A DNA stretch of 33,548 nt. Source: Deltaproteobacteria bacterium. Lineage in GTDB: Bacteria; Desulfobacterota; Desulfobacteria; Desulfobacterales; C00003060. How positions within the stretch are numbered: position 1 is the stretch's first letter; every line of letters starts with the position of its first letter. The DNA is taken from positions 1 through 33,548 of the forward strand of contig JAUVJO010000003.1 of the NCBI GenBank assembly GCA_030592345.1, written 5' to 3'. Shown here in pieces: positions 9,458 to 18,365 of this stretch. A program made the position numbers and the translations under genes. The notes under the pieces are model-generated. The model was not told where the DNA came from. It worked only from the letters and a program-made list of their open reading frames with translations, and did no database searches.

Positions 9458-9475
9458 AGTTTATTCACTAATATA

Positions 9476-9644
9476 AAGTGCCTAAAGTGAACTAAAGTGA
9501 GCTAAAGTGTCTAAAGTCAAGAAAAGGAGGATTTCAGGAATTGAGGTCGGATAGATATCTTTCAATTCACAATTCCCCGGTTCCCCAATCCTTAATAATC
9601 ACAACTTTAGGCACTTTAGCTCACTTTAGACACTTTAGGCACTT
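9476..9644. repeat. inverted pair of 9/10-bp arrays
   Basis: Forward agtgcctaaagtgaactaaagtgagctaaagtgtctaaagt (9476-9517) and reverse actttaggcactttagctcactttagacactttaggcact (9605-9644). Confidence 0.92.
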
Positions 9645-9647
9645 GTC

Positions 9648-10454
9648 TTACTCCATACCTATTATCGCAATCCCGTTCTCATCCGCTACCCTTACCATCT
9701 CGTCCCTATCAAATACGACTGTATTGTCTGCCTCAACTGCCAGGACCGAGGCGCAAACATCAGACATGGCCTGAATGGTATTGACTCCGACGGCAGGCAT
9801 GTCAAATCGCATGTCCTGGTTTGGCTTGCTTGCCTTCACAACGACAGTTTTTTTTCTTCCAAGCTCCCCTCCTCGTTTTATGGTGGCATCAGTACCATCA
9901 ATCGCCTCAACTGCCATCACTGCCCTGTCTCTGACAACCACCGTCTGACCGATATCCAGCCTTCCGATCTCCTTTACTATACGCCACCCAAAATGCACGT
10001 CAGCCATCTCAGCCCTAGAGGGCTTGCGACGTGTCCAAATGCCTTTTTGTGCCAGGATCTCCGGCACCAAAAAAGTGGAGGCATGCATGGTAATGCCTGC
10101 CTTTTCCAGTTCGTCGGCAAACGCACGAAGAACTCCATCATCCTGCGTGTGGTCCATGGTGGCCAGAACCTTCAGTGCCCTTAGGTCAGGCCTTACATCA
10201 GAAAACATTCTGGTCTTTGTAATAGCCCCAGCCATTACCGCATCCCTGACTCCATGGTCCCTAAAAAACGAAATGAGTCGATTCACCTGGCCCAGCTTGA
10301 TCCACTTTGTCGCCTCCACAAACGTCTCCAGGCGACCTTCTGTTTCTCCCACATGCGCTACAGCGTAAACCCTTAATCCCTTTTTCCGGGCTGCCCTTGA
10401 AAAAACAACAGGAAACTGTCCGCTTCCCGCAATTAGTCCTATACGTTCCATCAC
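9648..10454 (-). CDS. lpxI: UDP-2,3-diacylglucosamine pyrophosphatase LpxI (DUF1009)
   Basis: 268 aa; RIGLIAGSGQFPVVFSRAARKKG, KWIKLGQVNRLISFF, AVMAGAITKTRMF, DMRFDMPAVGVNTI; start overlaps the lpxA stop (ATGA). Confidence 0.95.
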   Translation of the reverse strand: MMERIGLIAGSGQFPVVFSRAARKKGLRVYAVAHVGETEGRLETFVEATKWIKLGQVNRLISFFRDHGVRDAVMAGAITKTRMFSDVRPDLRALKVLATMDHTQDDGVLRAFADELEKAGITMHASTFLVPEILAQKGIWTRRKPSRAEMADVHFGWRIVKEIGRLDIGQTVVVRDRAVMAVEAIDGTDATIKRGGELGRKKTVVVKASKPNQDMRFDMPAVGVNTIQAMSDVCASVLAVEADNTVVFDRDEMVRVADENGIAIIGME

Positions 10455-11224
10455 CTCGTTATCCCACGCTCCGAGGACTTGATAAATTCTACCAGACTAG
10501 TAACCTCGGGGGCCTGATCGACCTCTGCATTGACCCTTTCGATCGCTTCGTTCAACGTCAACCCCAGGCGAAACACGATGCGATAGGCCTTTTTAAGAGC
10601 AAGGACCGTCTCTGTTTGAAAATCACGCCGCTTCAGCCCAACGACATTCAACCCGTGGAGTTTTGCCCGGGGCGTACCCGAGGCAAGCATGTAGGGCGGA
10701 ACGTCTTTTGTAACCGCAGTGACAGCCCCCACAAAGGCAAAGTCTCCGATCCGTACAAATTGGTGGACCGCCACAAACGCCCCCAAGGTCGCGTAATCTC
10801 CCAGCTTGATATGACCACCCAGGCTTGCAGCATTGGCAAGGATAACCTTTCGGCCAGTGAAGCAGTCGTGAGCAATGTGCACATAGGCCATCAAAAAATT
10901 CTCTTCCCCAATTTCGGTCATTCCCCCCCCGAACCCGGTTCCACGGTGAATCGTCACGAATTCACGAATGGTAGTTCCACGACCGATTCTCAAAAAAGTT
11001 TTTTCCCCTCTGTATTTAAGATCCTGGGGCATGGCACCTATGGCCGCGTGCTGAAAAATCGTGCAATCCGGTCCAATGGTCGTATACTGGTCGATGGTCA
11101 CATGAGCACCAATGGTAGTGCCAGCATGTATTTGAACGTCAGGACCTATAACAACATAGGGCCCGATTTCTACATCAGGATCGATCAAGGCATTTGAATC
11201 AATCACAGCCGTAGGATGTATCAT
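10451..11224 (-). CDS. lpxA: UDP-N-acetylglucosamine O-acyltransferase LpxA
   Basis: Hexapeptide repeats [43 protein letters not shown] at 11224 overlaps the fabZ stop (ATGA); longest ORF extends to 11293. Confidence 0.96.
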   Translation of the reverse strand: MIHPTAVIDSNALIDPDVEIGPYVVIGPDVQIHAGTTIGAHVTIDQYTTIGPDCTIFQHAAIGAMPQDLKYRGEKTFLRIGRGTTIREFVTIHRGTGFGGGMTEIGEENFLMAYVHIAHDCFTGRKVILANAASLGGHIKLGDYATLGAFVAVHQFVRIGDFAFVGAVTAVTKDVPPYMLASGTPRAKLHGLNVVGLKRRDFQTETVLALKKAYRIVFRLGLTLNEAIERVNAEVDQAPEVTSLVEFIKSSERGITR

Positions 11225-11667
11225 GGCTTTTCTCCTGTCATGGCCGTGATCTCGGCATCTGCAACCAGCTTTCCGTCCACTGTTGCCTTGCATAACATTC
11301 TTGATACGTTTCCGCGTCTTCTAGTCCAGATTATTTCAAACACGAGTTGGTCTCCCGGAACGACGGGTTTTCTGAAACGGGCCTTATCAATGCCCATGAA
11401 GTAGACCGGGCCCCCCCTCTTTTCCTCCGGCAGAGAAGCATAAACAAGCACACCTCCTATCTGCGCCATGGCTTCAACAATGAGCACACCCGGCATAACG
11501 GGTGTTCCCGGAAAATGGCCCTGGAAAAACGGTTCATTTATTGTAACATTCTTAATGCCGACAATGCGTTCATCCGGCACCAGTTCGATAATCCGATCAA
11601 CCAAAATAAAGGGATACCGGTGGGGCAAGAGCTCCATGATCTTCAGGATGTCATATACCATTTTCAC
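11221..11667 (-). CDS. fabZ: (3R)-hydroxymyristoyl-ACP dehydratase FabZ
   Basis: 148 aa; [46 protein letters not shown]. Confidence 0.97.
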   Translation of the reverse strand: MKMVYDILKIMELLPHRYPFILVDRIIELVPDERIVGIKNVTINEPFFQGHFPGTPVMPGVLIVEAMAQIGGVLVYASLPEEKRGGPVYFMGIDKARFRKPVVPGDQLVFEIIWTRRRGNVSRMLCKATVDGKLVADAEITAMTGEKP

Positions 11668-11680
11668 TTCTAATTCCTTT

Positions 11681-12703
11681 TTATACCTTTTCCAGTTCTT
11701 CGATTCGCCCCTCCAGCTCTCTTAGCTTCTTTTTCATATCAGGAAGTTTCGGAATAATATTAGAAACTCTTAACCACAACCGATGGGGCATGCCGGGACT
11801 ACCGGTGACGACCTGACCATCAGGTACAGACTTGGCAATCCCCGCTTGGGGTCCGATAGTCGCACGGTCACCAATGTTAAGATGTCCTGCAATTCCTGCC
11901 TGGGCGGCCAGAATCGCATGGTTTCCGATCGTAACACTACCGGATATGCCCACTTGAGCGACAAGGACAGTATCTTCACCCACCACTACATTGTGAGCAA
12001 TTTGAATCAGGTTATCTGTCTTCACGCCCCGTTTGATCCAGGTCTTGCCAAAGGTGGCTCGATCTATCGTATTGCAGGCACCGATCTCAACATCATCATC
12101 GATACGCACGATACCAACCTGGGGAATCTTATAGTACTTATCGCCATCAGACGCAAAGCCAAAGCCTTCGCTGCCGATCACAGATCCTGCCTGGATGATA
12201 ACTCTGTTACCAATCTGGCAACGGTCCAAAATAGACACATTGGGATGCACAACCACATTGTTTCCGATCTCCACGCTGTTGCCAATCATTACTCCGGCGT
12301 GGAGAGTGACGCAGTCACCCAGGGTGACGTCGTCTCCGATGAATACACCTGCATATATTGAGATCTCTTTGCCGTGCCTGAACTTCTTGCCCACATGTGC
12401 TTGTTGGCTGATACCAATCACTGGCCGTGAAACAGCGTGGAACAGGCCCGAAACCTTCGCTAAAGCCAAATAAGGGTTTTCAACACGCACAAGGATCTTC
12501 TTGGATCGATCAATCTCAAACGGGACAATCACCGCACTGGCACCGGTCTCATCAATCCGTTCCCTGTACCTGGCAGATGTGGCAAAGGTTATGTCCTCAG
12601 GGCCGGCTTCATCAAGGGCGGCAACACCCCGAATGATACAATCACCGGGACCTGCCAGCTCACCCCCGACAAGCTCGGCAATCTTGCCTACGGTCAGTTC
12701 CAT
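11681..12703 (-). CDS. lpxD: UDP-3-O-acylglucosamine N-acyltransferase LpxD
   Basis: 340 aa; [83 protein letters not shown]. Confidence 0.97.
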   Translation of the reverse strand: MELTVGKIAELVGGELAGPGDCIIRGVAALDEAGPEDITFATSARYRERIDETGASAVIVPFEIDRSKKILVRVENPYLALAKVSGLFHAVSRPVIGISQQAHVGKKFRHGKEISIYAGVFIGDDVTLGDCVTLHAGVMIGNSVEIGNNVVVHPNVSILDRCQIGNRVIIQAGSVIGSEGFGFASDGDKYYKIPQVGIVRIDDDVEIGACNTIDRATFGKTWIKRGVKTDNLIQIAHNVVVGEDTVLVAQVGISGSVTIGNHAILAAQAGIAGHLNIGDRATIGPQAGIAKSVPDGQVVTGSPGMPHRLWLRVSNIIPKLPDMKKKLRELEGRIEELEKV

Positions 12704-12750
12704 TTCCTGTCACCCATTTGACGTCATTTATTTTAGATAATCGTTTTTCA

Positions 12751-12808
12751 TTCGATGTTGGACGTTCGATGTTCGATGTTCATCTTTTAATATGTTCGAC
12801 GTTCATCT
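12751..12808. repeat. heptad array TTCGATG
   Basis: ttcgatg ttggacg ttcgatg ttcgatg ttcatct ... ttcgacg ttcatct. Confidence 0.9.
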
Positions 12809-12867
12809 TTCAAAACAATCCCGTACGGCATAAATGTAACCTGTGAACGTTTAAAACAACTTAGCGC

Positions 12868-13446
12868 TTATGACTCTTTTTCCTCTGACCTGCCTGTTGA
12901 TTTGTCTTTCTTTCCTGCACGTTTTGTATCCAGGACATCATACGCCTCTATGACCCGGTCTGTGATATCAATGGTATCTGGTGCATAGACCACACCCCCA
13001 AACCGGCGTTCGAGAATCAATAAATAGCCCTCTCGCCTTCCTATTTCTTCAGCAATCTCAAAAACGTCTTTTTTGATCTCATCAGAGAGCTTAAGGTTCA
13101 GGTCCTTTAGATTTTCCAGGTACCGTCTTTTGAGAGACTGTAGATCGTTTGCCATGATCCGAAAGTTCCGTTCCTTTTCCTCGCGGGCTTCCAGGCTCAT
13201 GACCAGGGCCTTCTGCTCAAGGGACTTCTGCAATTCCTCAATCTTAGCCTCTTTTTCTTTAAGGACCTGTTCCATTTTCTTTCCTTGGCTCTTGATCTCA
13301 ACAGCAGATCGCTTACCGGCAATCGAGGCGTCGATTACCGTTTGGAAGTCTATAATCCCTATTTTTGCCACCTCGGCCCCGTAAACGACTCCGGCAGTAC
13401 AAAACAAACAGAAAATGACAGATATAAAAACCGTACGCATCTTCAT
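12868..13446 (-). CDS. skp: OmpH/Skp-family periplasmic chaperone
   Basis: MKMRTVFISVIFCLFCTAGVVYGAEVAKIGIIDFQTVIDASIAGKRSAVEIKSQ, coiled-coil middle; SD AAGGAGG upstream of ATG 13446; located next to bamA. Confidence 0.88.
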   Translation of the reverse strand: MKMRTVFISVIFCLFCTAGVVYGAEVAKIGIIDFQTVIDASIAGKRSAVEIKSQGKKMEQVLKEKEAKIEELQKSLEQKALVMSLEAREEKERNFRIMANDLQSLKRRYLENLKDLNLKLSDEIKKDVFEIAEEIGRREGYLLILERRFGGVVYAPDTIDITDRVIEAYDVLDTKRAGKKDKSTGRSEEKES

Positions 13447-13461
13447 GAAAAACCTCCTTGT

Positions 13462-13506
13462 CTTGTCATTGGTCATTTGTGAACCAACGACGAATGACAA
13501 ATGACT
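13462..13506. repeat. inverted heptad pair between bamA and skp
   Basis: cttgtca ttggtca tttgtga accaacg acgaatg acaaatg ac. Confidence 0.85.
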
Positions 13507-16169
13507 CAAAATGCCGCCCCCATGGCAAACTCAAAGCGTCCCTCACCTTTCTGACCTTGTTTATCATCCAAAATGTAACCATACTCCAAACGAATCGGAC
13601 CCATGGGCGAAAACCACCGGATACCATATCCTATACTGCTTCTGAGCTCTCCGAGGTCCATATTTTCTCCATTTTCATAGGACATTCCCGTATCGTAGAA
13701 AAGCACACCCTGCAAACCTGACTTCTTTACAATGGGAAACATAAACTCCACATTGAATTGCAGCATCTTGTTCCCGCCGATCGGATCATCAGTATCCGGA
13801 TCCTTGGGACTGATATCTCGCCATTCATAACCCCGCACCGAGCCTATACCTCCCAGGTAGAAACGTTCCCATACTGGCACCTTGCCGGTACTGTTTCCGC
13901 CGATAAAGCCGATGCGGCCATGTAACAGGCCGACCGTATCCCATAAAAGGGGGAAATACCATCCGGAATCCCCCACAAACTTGGTATAGCCAATATCTCC
14001 GCCAAAAGGTATGCCTGCGTGCTTGACCGTAATACTATGATCCGAGCCTTTAGTAGGCTGGAAGACCCGGTCTCTTGAATCGCGGTGCAAAACCGCGGTA
14101 ATGGTGTGGGCTACGTTTATCCCCTCCATATCCCTGATGGCATAGGAAGCGTCTTCGGTAAGATTTCTGATGTCACTCCGGTCATAGTTATACGACAGGA
14201 AGGCTCTGGTGTAATCAAGAACCGGATACCCAAACCGAATGGTCCCTCCAGTGCTATCCTTGTCATACGTGTCATAGTCCATCTCCGTCATATAAAGATC
14301 AAAACCTGCTACCAGGGGCATGTCAAAAAGCCACGGTTCAGTGAAGCCAAATGTGAAGGTATTTCTTCTGCCGCCCAGTTGGCCAAGGAGGTTCAAGGTA
14401 TATCCTTTCCCAAGAAAGTTCCTTTGTGAAATCGAGGCCATAAAAAACAGTTTGTCCACAGAACTGAAGCCACCGCCAAAGCTGAATGTTCCGGTTGGTT
14501 TTTCTGTCACGTCGAGCTTGAGGATAATCTTGTCATCAGCGCTACCTTTTGCCGTGTTTATCTTGATGTCCTCAAAATAATCAAGGCGGTGGAGGTTTTG
14601 CGCCCCCCTCTTTAATCGCTTCCCGCTATAAAGTTCCTGCTCATACACGTTGAGCTGTCTGCGGATGACCTTGTCCCTGGTCTTGGTGTTGCCGGCAATT
14701 ACGATCTTTTCGAAATAAACGAGTGGTCCCTTGTTGATCACATATGTGATATTGGCCTTGTGTTCTTCAAAGTCCTGATCAATACGCGGTGAAATATCAG
14801 GGTAAGCATAGCCTGCATCCGAGTATATGTCCCCCAGAGCAAGGAGGTCTTGTCTTATCACTTCCCGGTTGTAGACCCCTTGCCTGCAAATCCTTATCTT
14901 CTCAAGCAAGATATCTTTCGGCTGAATCAGGTCTCCCTCAAGGTCAACTCTGCCAACCTTAAACTGGGGCCCCTCTTCTATCTTGATAGTGATATGAATC
15001 CAGCGCCCATCATAGGTAATCTCTGGCTCACCAACTCTTGCCTGAATGTAGCCGTGATTGTGATAGTAAGCAGCTATCTTGGATACATCCTGGTCCAAGA
15101 CTTCATAATCCAAATCGCCCGATGACGTAAGCAACGAAAACCAATCCTTCTCCGCTGTCTTCATCACGTCCTCCAACGTATCGTCATCAAAGGCATTGTT
15201 TCCCTCAAAAGAGATTACCTTGACAAAGACCTTCTCACCCTCTTTGATGACAAAAATAACATCAGCACGAGTATCTGAGACAGGCTCTATCTCATAGCTT
15301 ACCTCGACATGATGATAACCCTTTTCTTTGTAAAGATTTTCAATCTCACTTTGGGCATCTCGAAGGCTGTTGACGTTTAGGACAGACCCTTGTCTCATGT
15401 GGATCAAGTCTTTGATCTTTTCATCATCCAATGCATTGTTGCCTTTGACTTCGATGTTACGAAGCGTCTCCTTTTCCGTAACCTGAAAAGTCACAACCTT
15501 GCCTTCAGGCGTGTTGCTGGCCTCTACTCGAACGTCACCAAAATACCCCATCCTGAAAACCGATTTTACGTCATCCTGTATGTGCTTTGCCAGATACGTA
15601 TCACCCTTCTTAGTCTTGACAACCCTTTTTATGGCCTCAGTTTCTATCCGCTTGTTCCCCATGATCACGACCTGTACGACCTTCTCCCGTTTGAGTATCT
15701 TCATACTAAGGTCGCGGCCCAGTTGACGAACCGAATCTTCCAGGCTCTCAATGCCTTCCCCTTCCACATAAAAGGCATCCGGAAGCTTTTCACCGTAGGA
15801 CTCTACCATTTTGGCATCCAGGCTGTAACGTTTATCCATCTGCGTGAAGCTTCCCCAAATGACAAAATCGGCACCAACGCTCATGCCCAATGAACGGTAA
15901 TGATCCACGCCCAAGACTGCTTTACCCGTGGGGATCGGTTCACCTGCAAACGGTGCCTCTACGGCCAAAACACTATCCTCTTTGAGTTGCTGCACAAGCA
16001 GGGTCTGAATGTGGTCCCTCAAGGACTCGGCCCCTTCAGGGGTATGCACCTCAAAGGGCAAAACGACCACTGGCACACTCTCCTGGGCCAAAACACTCGG
16101 CCACCACGCCAACAAAATCACAACAGCAGACAACCAGTGTCTAAGTATATGTCTCTGTAAACGTATCAT
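13506..16169 (-). CDS. bamA: outer-membrane assembly factor BamA with N-terminal extension
   Basis: 887 aa; signal peptide, about 150-aa N-terminal domain, POTRA repeats, Omp85 barrel (VWERFYLGGIGSVRGYEWRDISPKD) ending ...FAMGAAF. Confidence 0.95.
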   Translation of the reverse strand: MIRLQRHILRHWLSAVVILLAWWPSVLAQESVPVVVLPFEVHTPEGAESLRDHIQTLLVQQLKEDSVLAVEAPFAGEPIPTGKAVLGVDHYRSLGMSVGADFVIWGSFTQMDKRYSLDAKMVESYGEKLPDAFYVEGEGIESLEDSVRQLGRDLSMKILKREKVVQVVIMGNKRIETEAIKRVVKTKKGDTYLAKHIQDDVKSVFRMGYFGDVRVEASNTPEGKVVTFQVTEKETLRNIEVKGNNALDDEKIKDLIHMRQGSVLNVNSLRDAQSEIENLYKEKGYHHVEVSYEIEPVSDTRADVIFVIKEGEKVFVKVISFEGNNAFDDDTLEDVMKTAEKDWFSLLTSSGDLDYEVLDQDVSKIAAYYHNHGYIQARVGEPEITYDGRWIHITIKIEEGPQFKVGRVDLEGDLIQPKDILLEKIRICRQGVYNREVIRQDLLALGDIYSDAGYAYPDISPRIDQDFEEHKANITYVINKGPLVYFEKIVIAGNTKTRDKVIRRQLNVYEQELYSGKRLKRGAQNLHRLDYFEDIKINTAKGSADDKIILKLDVTEKPTGTFSFGGGFSSVDKLFFMASISQRNFLGKGYTLNLLGQLGGRRNTFTFGFTEPWLFDMPLVAGFDLYMTEMDYDTYDKDSTGGTIRFGYPVLDYTRAFLSYNYDRSDIRNLTEDASYAIRDMEGINVAHTITAVLHRDSRDRVFQPTKGSDHSITVKHAGIPFGGDIGYTKFVGDSGWYFPLLWDTVGLLHGRIGFIGGNSTGKVPVWERFYLGGIGSVRGYEWRDISPKDPDTDDPIGGNKMLQFNVEFMFPIVKKSGLQGVLFYDTGMSYENGENMDLGELRSSIGYGIRWFSPMGPIRLEYGYILDDKQGQKGEGRFEFAMGAAF

Positions 16170-16170
16170 C

Positions 16171-16860
16171 TCAATTCACTGGCACTGTTTTGCCGTCTAT
16201 TAACGTCACCTGACGGGACAGTCTTTCTGCCAATTTCATATTGTGGGTGACGATCACGGCGGTAACACCGTCATCGCGGTTTAATGAAATCAAAAGGTCA
16301 TGTATGGTTTCACCAGTCTTGGTATCGAGGTTCCCCGTTGGCTCGTCTGCCAACAACACGGAAGGTTTGAGCACCAAAGACCTGGCCACAGCGACCCTTT
16401 GTTGTTCACCACCGGAGAGTTCCCCTACCTGGTGCCTGAAGCGATGCTTCATGCCCACACGTACCAATATGGCTTCGGCCAGTTCAGACGCCTCTTTGGC
16501 GTTCATCCCTTTTATCAAAGCGGGCATCATAGTGTTTTCGAGGGCGTCAAATTCCGGCAGCAGATGATGAAATTGAAATACAAAACCAATGGTCTGATTG
16601 CGGAAAGAAGCGAGTCTCTCATCATCATAACCAAAAACGCTCTTGCCTTTGAAAAGAACATCTCCACTATCCGGCCGTTCCAAGGTCCCCAGCACATGCA
16701 GAAGGGTTGACTTGCCCACCCCGGAGGCCCCAACAATGGCAACCATCTCTCCTTGCTCGATTTCCAAAGAGACACCTTGCAGCACGTCCACCCGGTTGCC
16801 ACTCGTGATGAACGATTTGTGAACCCCTATGACGCTTATCAACGGCTGCTGGCTATTCAT
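16171..16860 (-). CDS. lolD: lipoprotein-releasing ABC transporter ATP-binding protein LolD
   Basis: 229 aa; VGASGVGKSTLLHVLGTLERPDSG, GELSGGEQQRVAVARSLVLKPSVLLADEPTGNLD. Confidence 0.95.
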   Translation of the reverse strand: MNSQQPLISVIGVHKSFITSGNRVDVLQGVSLEIEQGEMVAIVGASGVGKSTLLHVLGTLERPDSGDVLFKGKSVFGYDDERLASFRNQTIGFVFQFHHLLPEFDALENTMMPALIKGMNAKEASELAEAILVRVGMKHRFRHQVGELSGGEQQRVAVARSLVLKPSVLLADEPTGNLDTKTGETIHDLLISLNRDDGVTAVIVTHNMKLAERLSRQVTLIDGKTVPVN

Positions 16861-18109
16861 ACCTGATGGCTGCTGCTGGCTCCAATCTGGACGCTTGATA
16901 CGACGGGTAGAGAGTAGCCAGAAAGCTAATGGCTAGGGCCGATAGCGCTATGATAGTCACGTCCAGCACCTGGACTTTGACGGGGAGCGTAGAAATATAG
17001 TACACGTCGCTCGGAAGCTTCACGAATTCGTACCGCTTTAACAAATAACAAAGCAAACCGCCTCCCATCAAGCCGAGGATAGTCCCCACCACGCCAATGA
17101 TAAGACCGTCCATCACAAAAATTCGCATGATGCTCTTTGCCTTGGCACCCATGGATTTCAGGATAGCAATTTCCTTGGTTTTATCCATGACCATCATGAT
17201 CAGCGTGCTGATAATATTGAAGGCAGCCACTAAAATTATCATTACCAGAATGATAAACATGACAACCTTCTCCAGTTTTAAGGCCGAAAGAAAATTCCTG
17301 TTCATCTGCATCCAGTCTTGAGTCCAATAACCTGGTCCTAAGTGCTCCAGGATGGCATCAGAAATGCGCTTGACACTATAGACGTCATCCACCCTCACCT
17401 CTATGCCATGGACCGTATCTCTAAGCTTCAGGAGTTGCTGTGCTGATTCAATCGAAACATAGGAAAAAGTCGTGTCATAGTCGTACATCCCTGAATCAAA
17501 CAGAGCCACGACACTGAATTTCTTCATACGTGGCACCCGACCCCCAATCGGTGTAAGGCTTCCGCTTAAGGGTGAGATGACGTATAGTTCGTCTCCCGGA
17601 TTCGCTGTCAGCAGCCTGGCAAGCTCCTTTCCTAAGATGATCCCGGGAGGGGGTGCTGTTTCTGTCACTGTCCGCGAGCTGTTCTCTTGAGCCAATGCTT
17701 GCAAATCGGTCCCCTTCATGCACTTTTCCAAATCCAACACCCGACCAGCCCGCGAAGGGTCGATTCCCTTCAAGATGGCCCCGGAAACAGAGGGGCCGCA
17801 CCGAAGCATCACTTGACTGTGAATGAAAGGAGCTGCAGCCTCCACCCCCTCCACGGCCTCAATCTCCTTGATGACCTCATTATACGACTTCAGTTTGCCC
17901 ATTCGACTCATGACTCGGATATGGGCATTCATTCCAAGGATTTTTGACTTGATATCCGCGCTGAATCCGGTCATAACCGCCAGCACGACCATCATAGCCA
18001 TAACGCCCAGCATGACCCCTGCGATAGATATCAGGGCGTTAATTGAAATAAAAACCTGTCTCTGTTTTGCCCGAAGGTACCTAAGGCACACGAAGAATTC
18101 AAATCTCAT
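16853..18109 (-). CDS. lolC: lipoprotein-releasing ABC transporter permease LolC/LolE
   Basis: 418 aa; MRFEFFVCLRYLRAKQRQVFISINALISIAGVMLGVMAMMVVLAVMTGF, MDKTKEIAILKSMGAK. Confidence 0.94.
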   Translation of the reverse strand: MRFEFFVCLRYLRAKQRQVFISINALISIAGVMLGVMAMMVVLAVMTGFSADIKSKILGMNAHIRVMSRMGKLKSYNEVIKEIEAVEGVEAAAPFIHSQVMLRCGPSVSGAILKGIDPSRAGRVLDLEKCMKGTDLQALAQENSSRTVTETAPPPGIILGKELARLLTANPGDELYVISPLSGSLTPIGGRVPRMKKFSVVALFDSGMYDYDTTFSYVSIESAQQLLKLRDTVHGIEVRVDDVYSVKRISDAILEHLGPGYWTQDWMQMNRNFLSALKLEKVVMFIILVMIILVAAFNIISTLIMMVMDKTKEIAILKSMGAKAKSIMRIFVMDGLIIGVVGTILGLMGGGLLCYLLKRYEFVKLPSDVYYISTLPVKVQVLDVTIIALSALAISFLATLYPSYQASRLEPAAAIRYE

Positions 18110-18200
18110 TGGTTATTTGTCACTGGTTATTTGTCACTGGTTATTTGTCATTTGTCTCTTGTCACAAGTGGTAAACGAATCATACCAATGACAAATGACC
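18109..18200. repeat. heptad array TTTGTCA/CTGGTTA with inverted partner
   Basis: ttggtta tttgtca ctggtta tttgtca ctggtta tttgtca tttgtct cttgtca ... aatgaca aatgacc. Confidence 0.92.
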
Positions 18201-18203
18201 AAC

Positions 18204-18364
18204 TATACCTCGGAAGGTCACAAGTTGCGCTTTTCTCGGTGAGTCATGAGCATCAAGAGCAAGGCGCGAAGGCGCGGAATAGCTGGCTATTGCAAGCCTG
18301 AGCAACACGGCTATTAATGTTCATGGCCGGCGAAAAAGTGTCATTTGTGGCCTTTCGAGGTATA
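18204..18364 (+). repeat. hairpin element family 2, copy 1 (161 bp)
   Basis: TATACCTCGGAAGGTCACAAG...CATTTGTGGCCTTTCGAGGTATA imperfect terminal inverted repeat; near-identical to 23581-23741. Confidence 0.94.
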
Positions 18365-18365
18365 A

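Noticed and set aside
10307-11197. 296-aa plus-strand ORF antisense to lpxA
   Set aside because: Entirely antisense to lpxA/lpxI, with no recognisable domain; shadow ORF of a hexapeptide-repeat gene.
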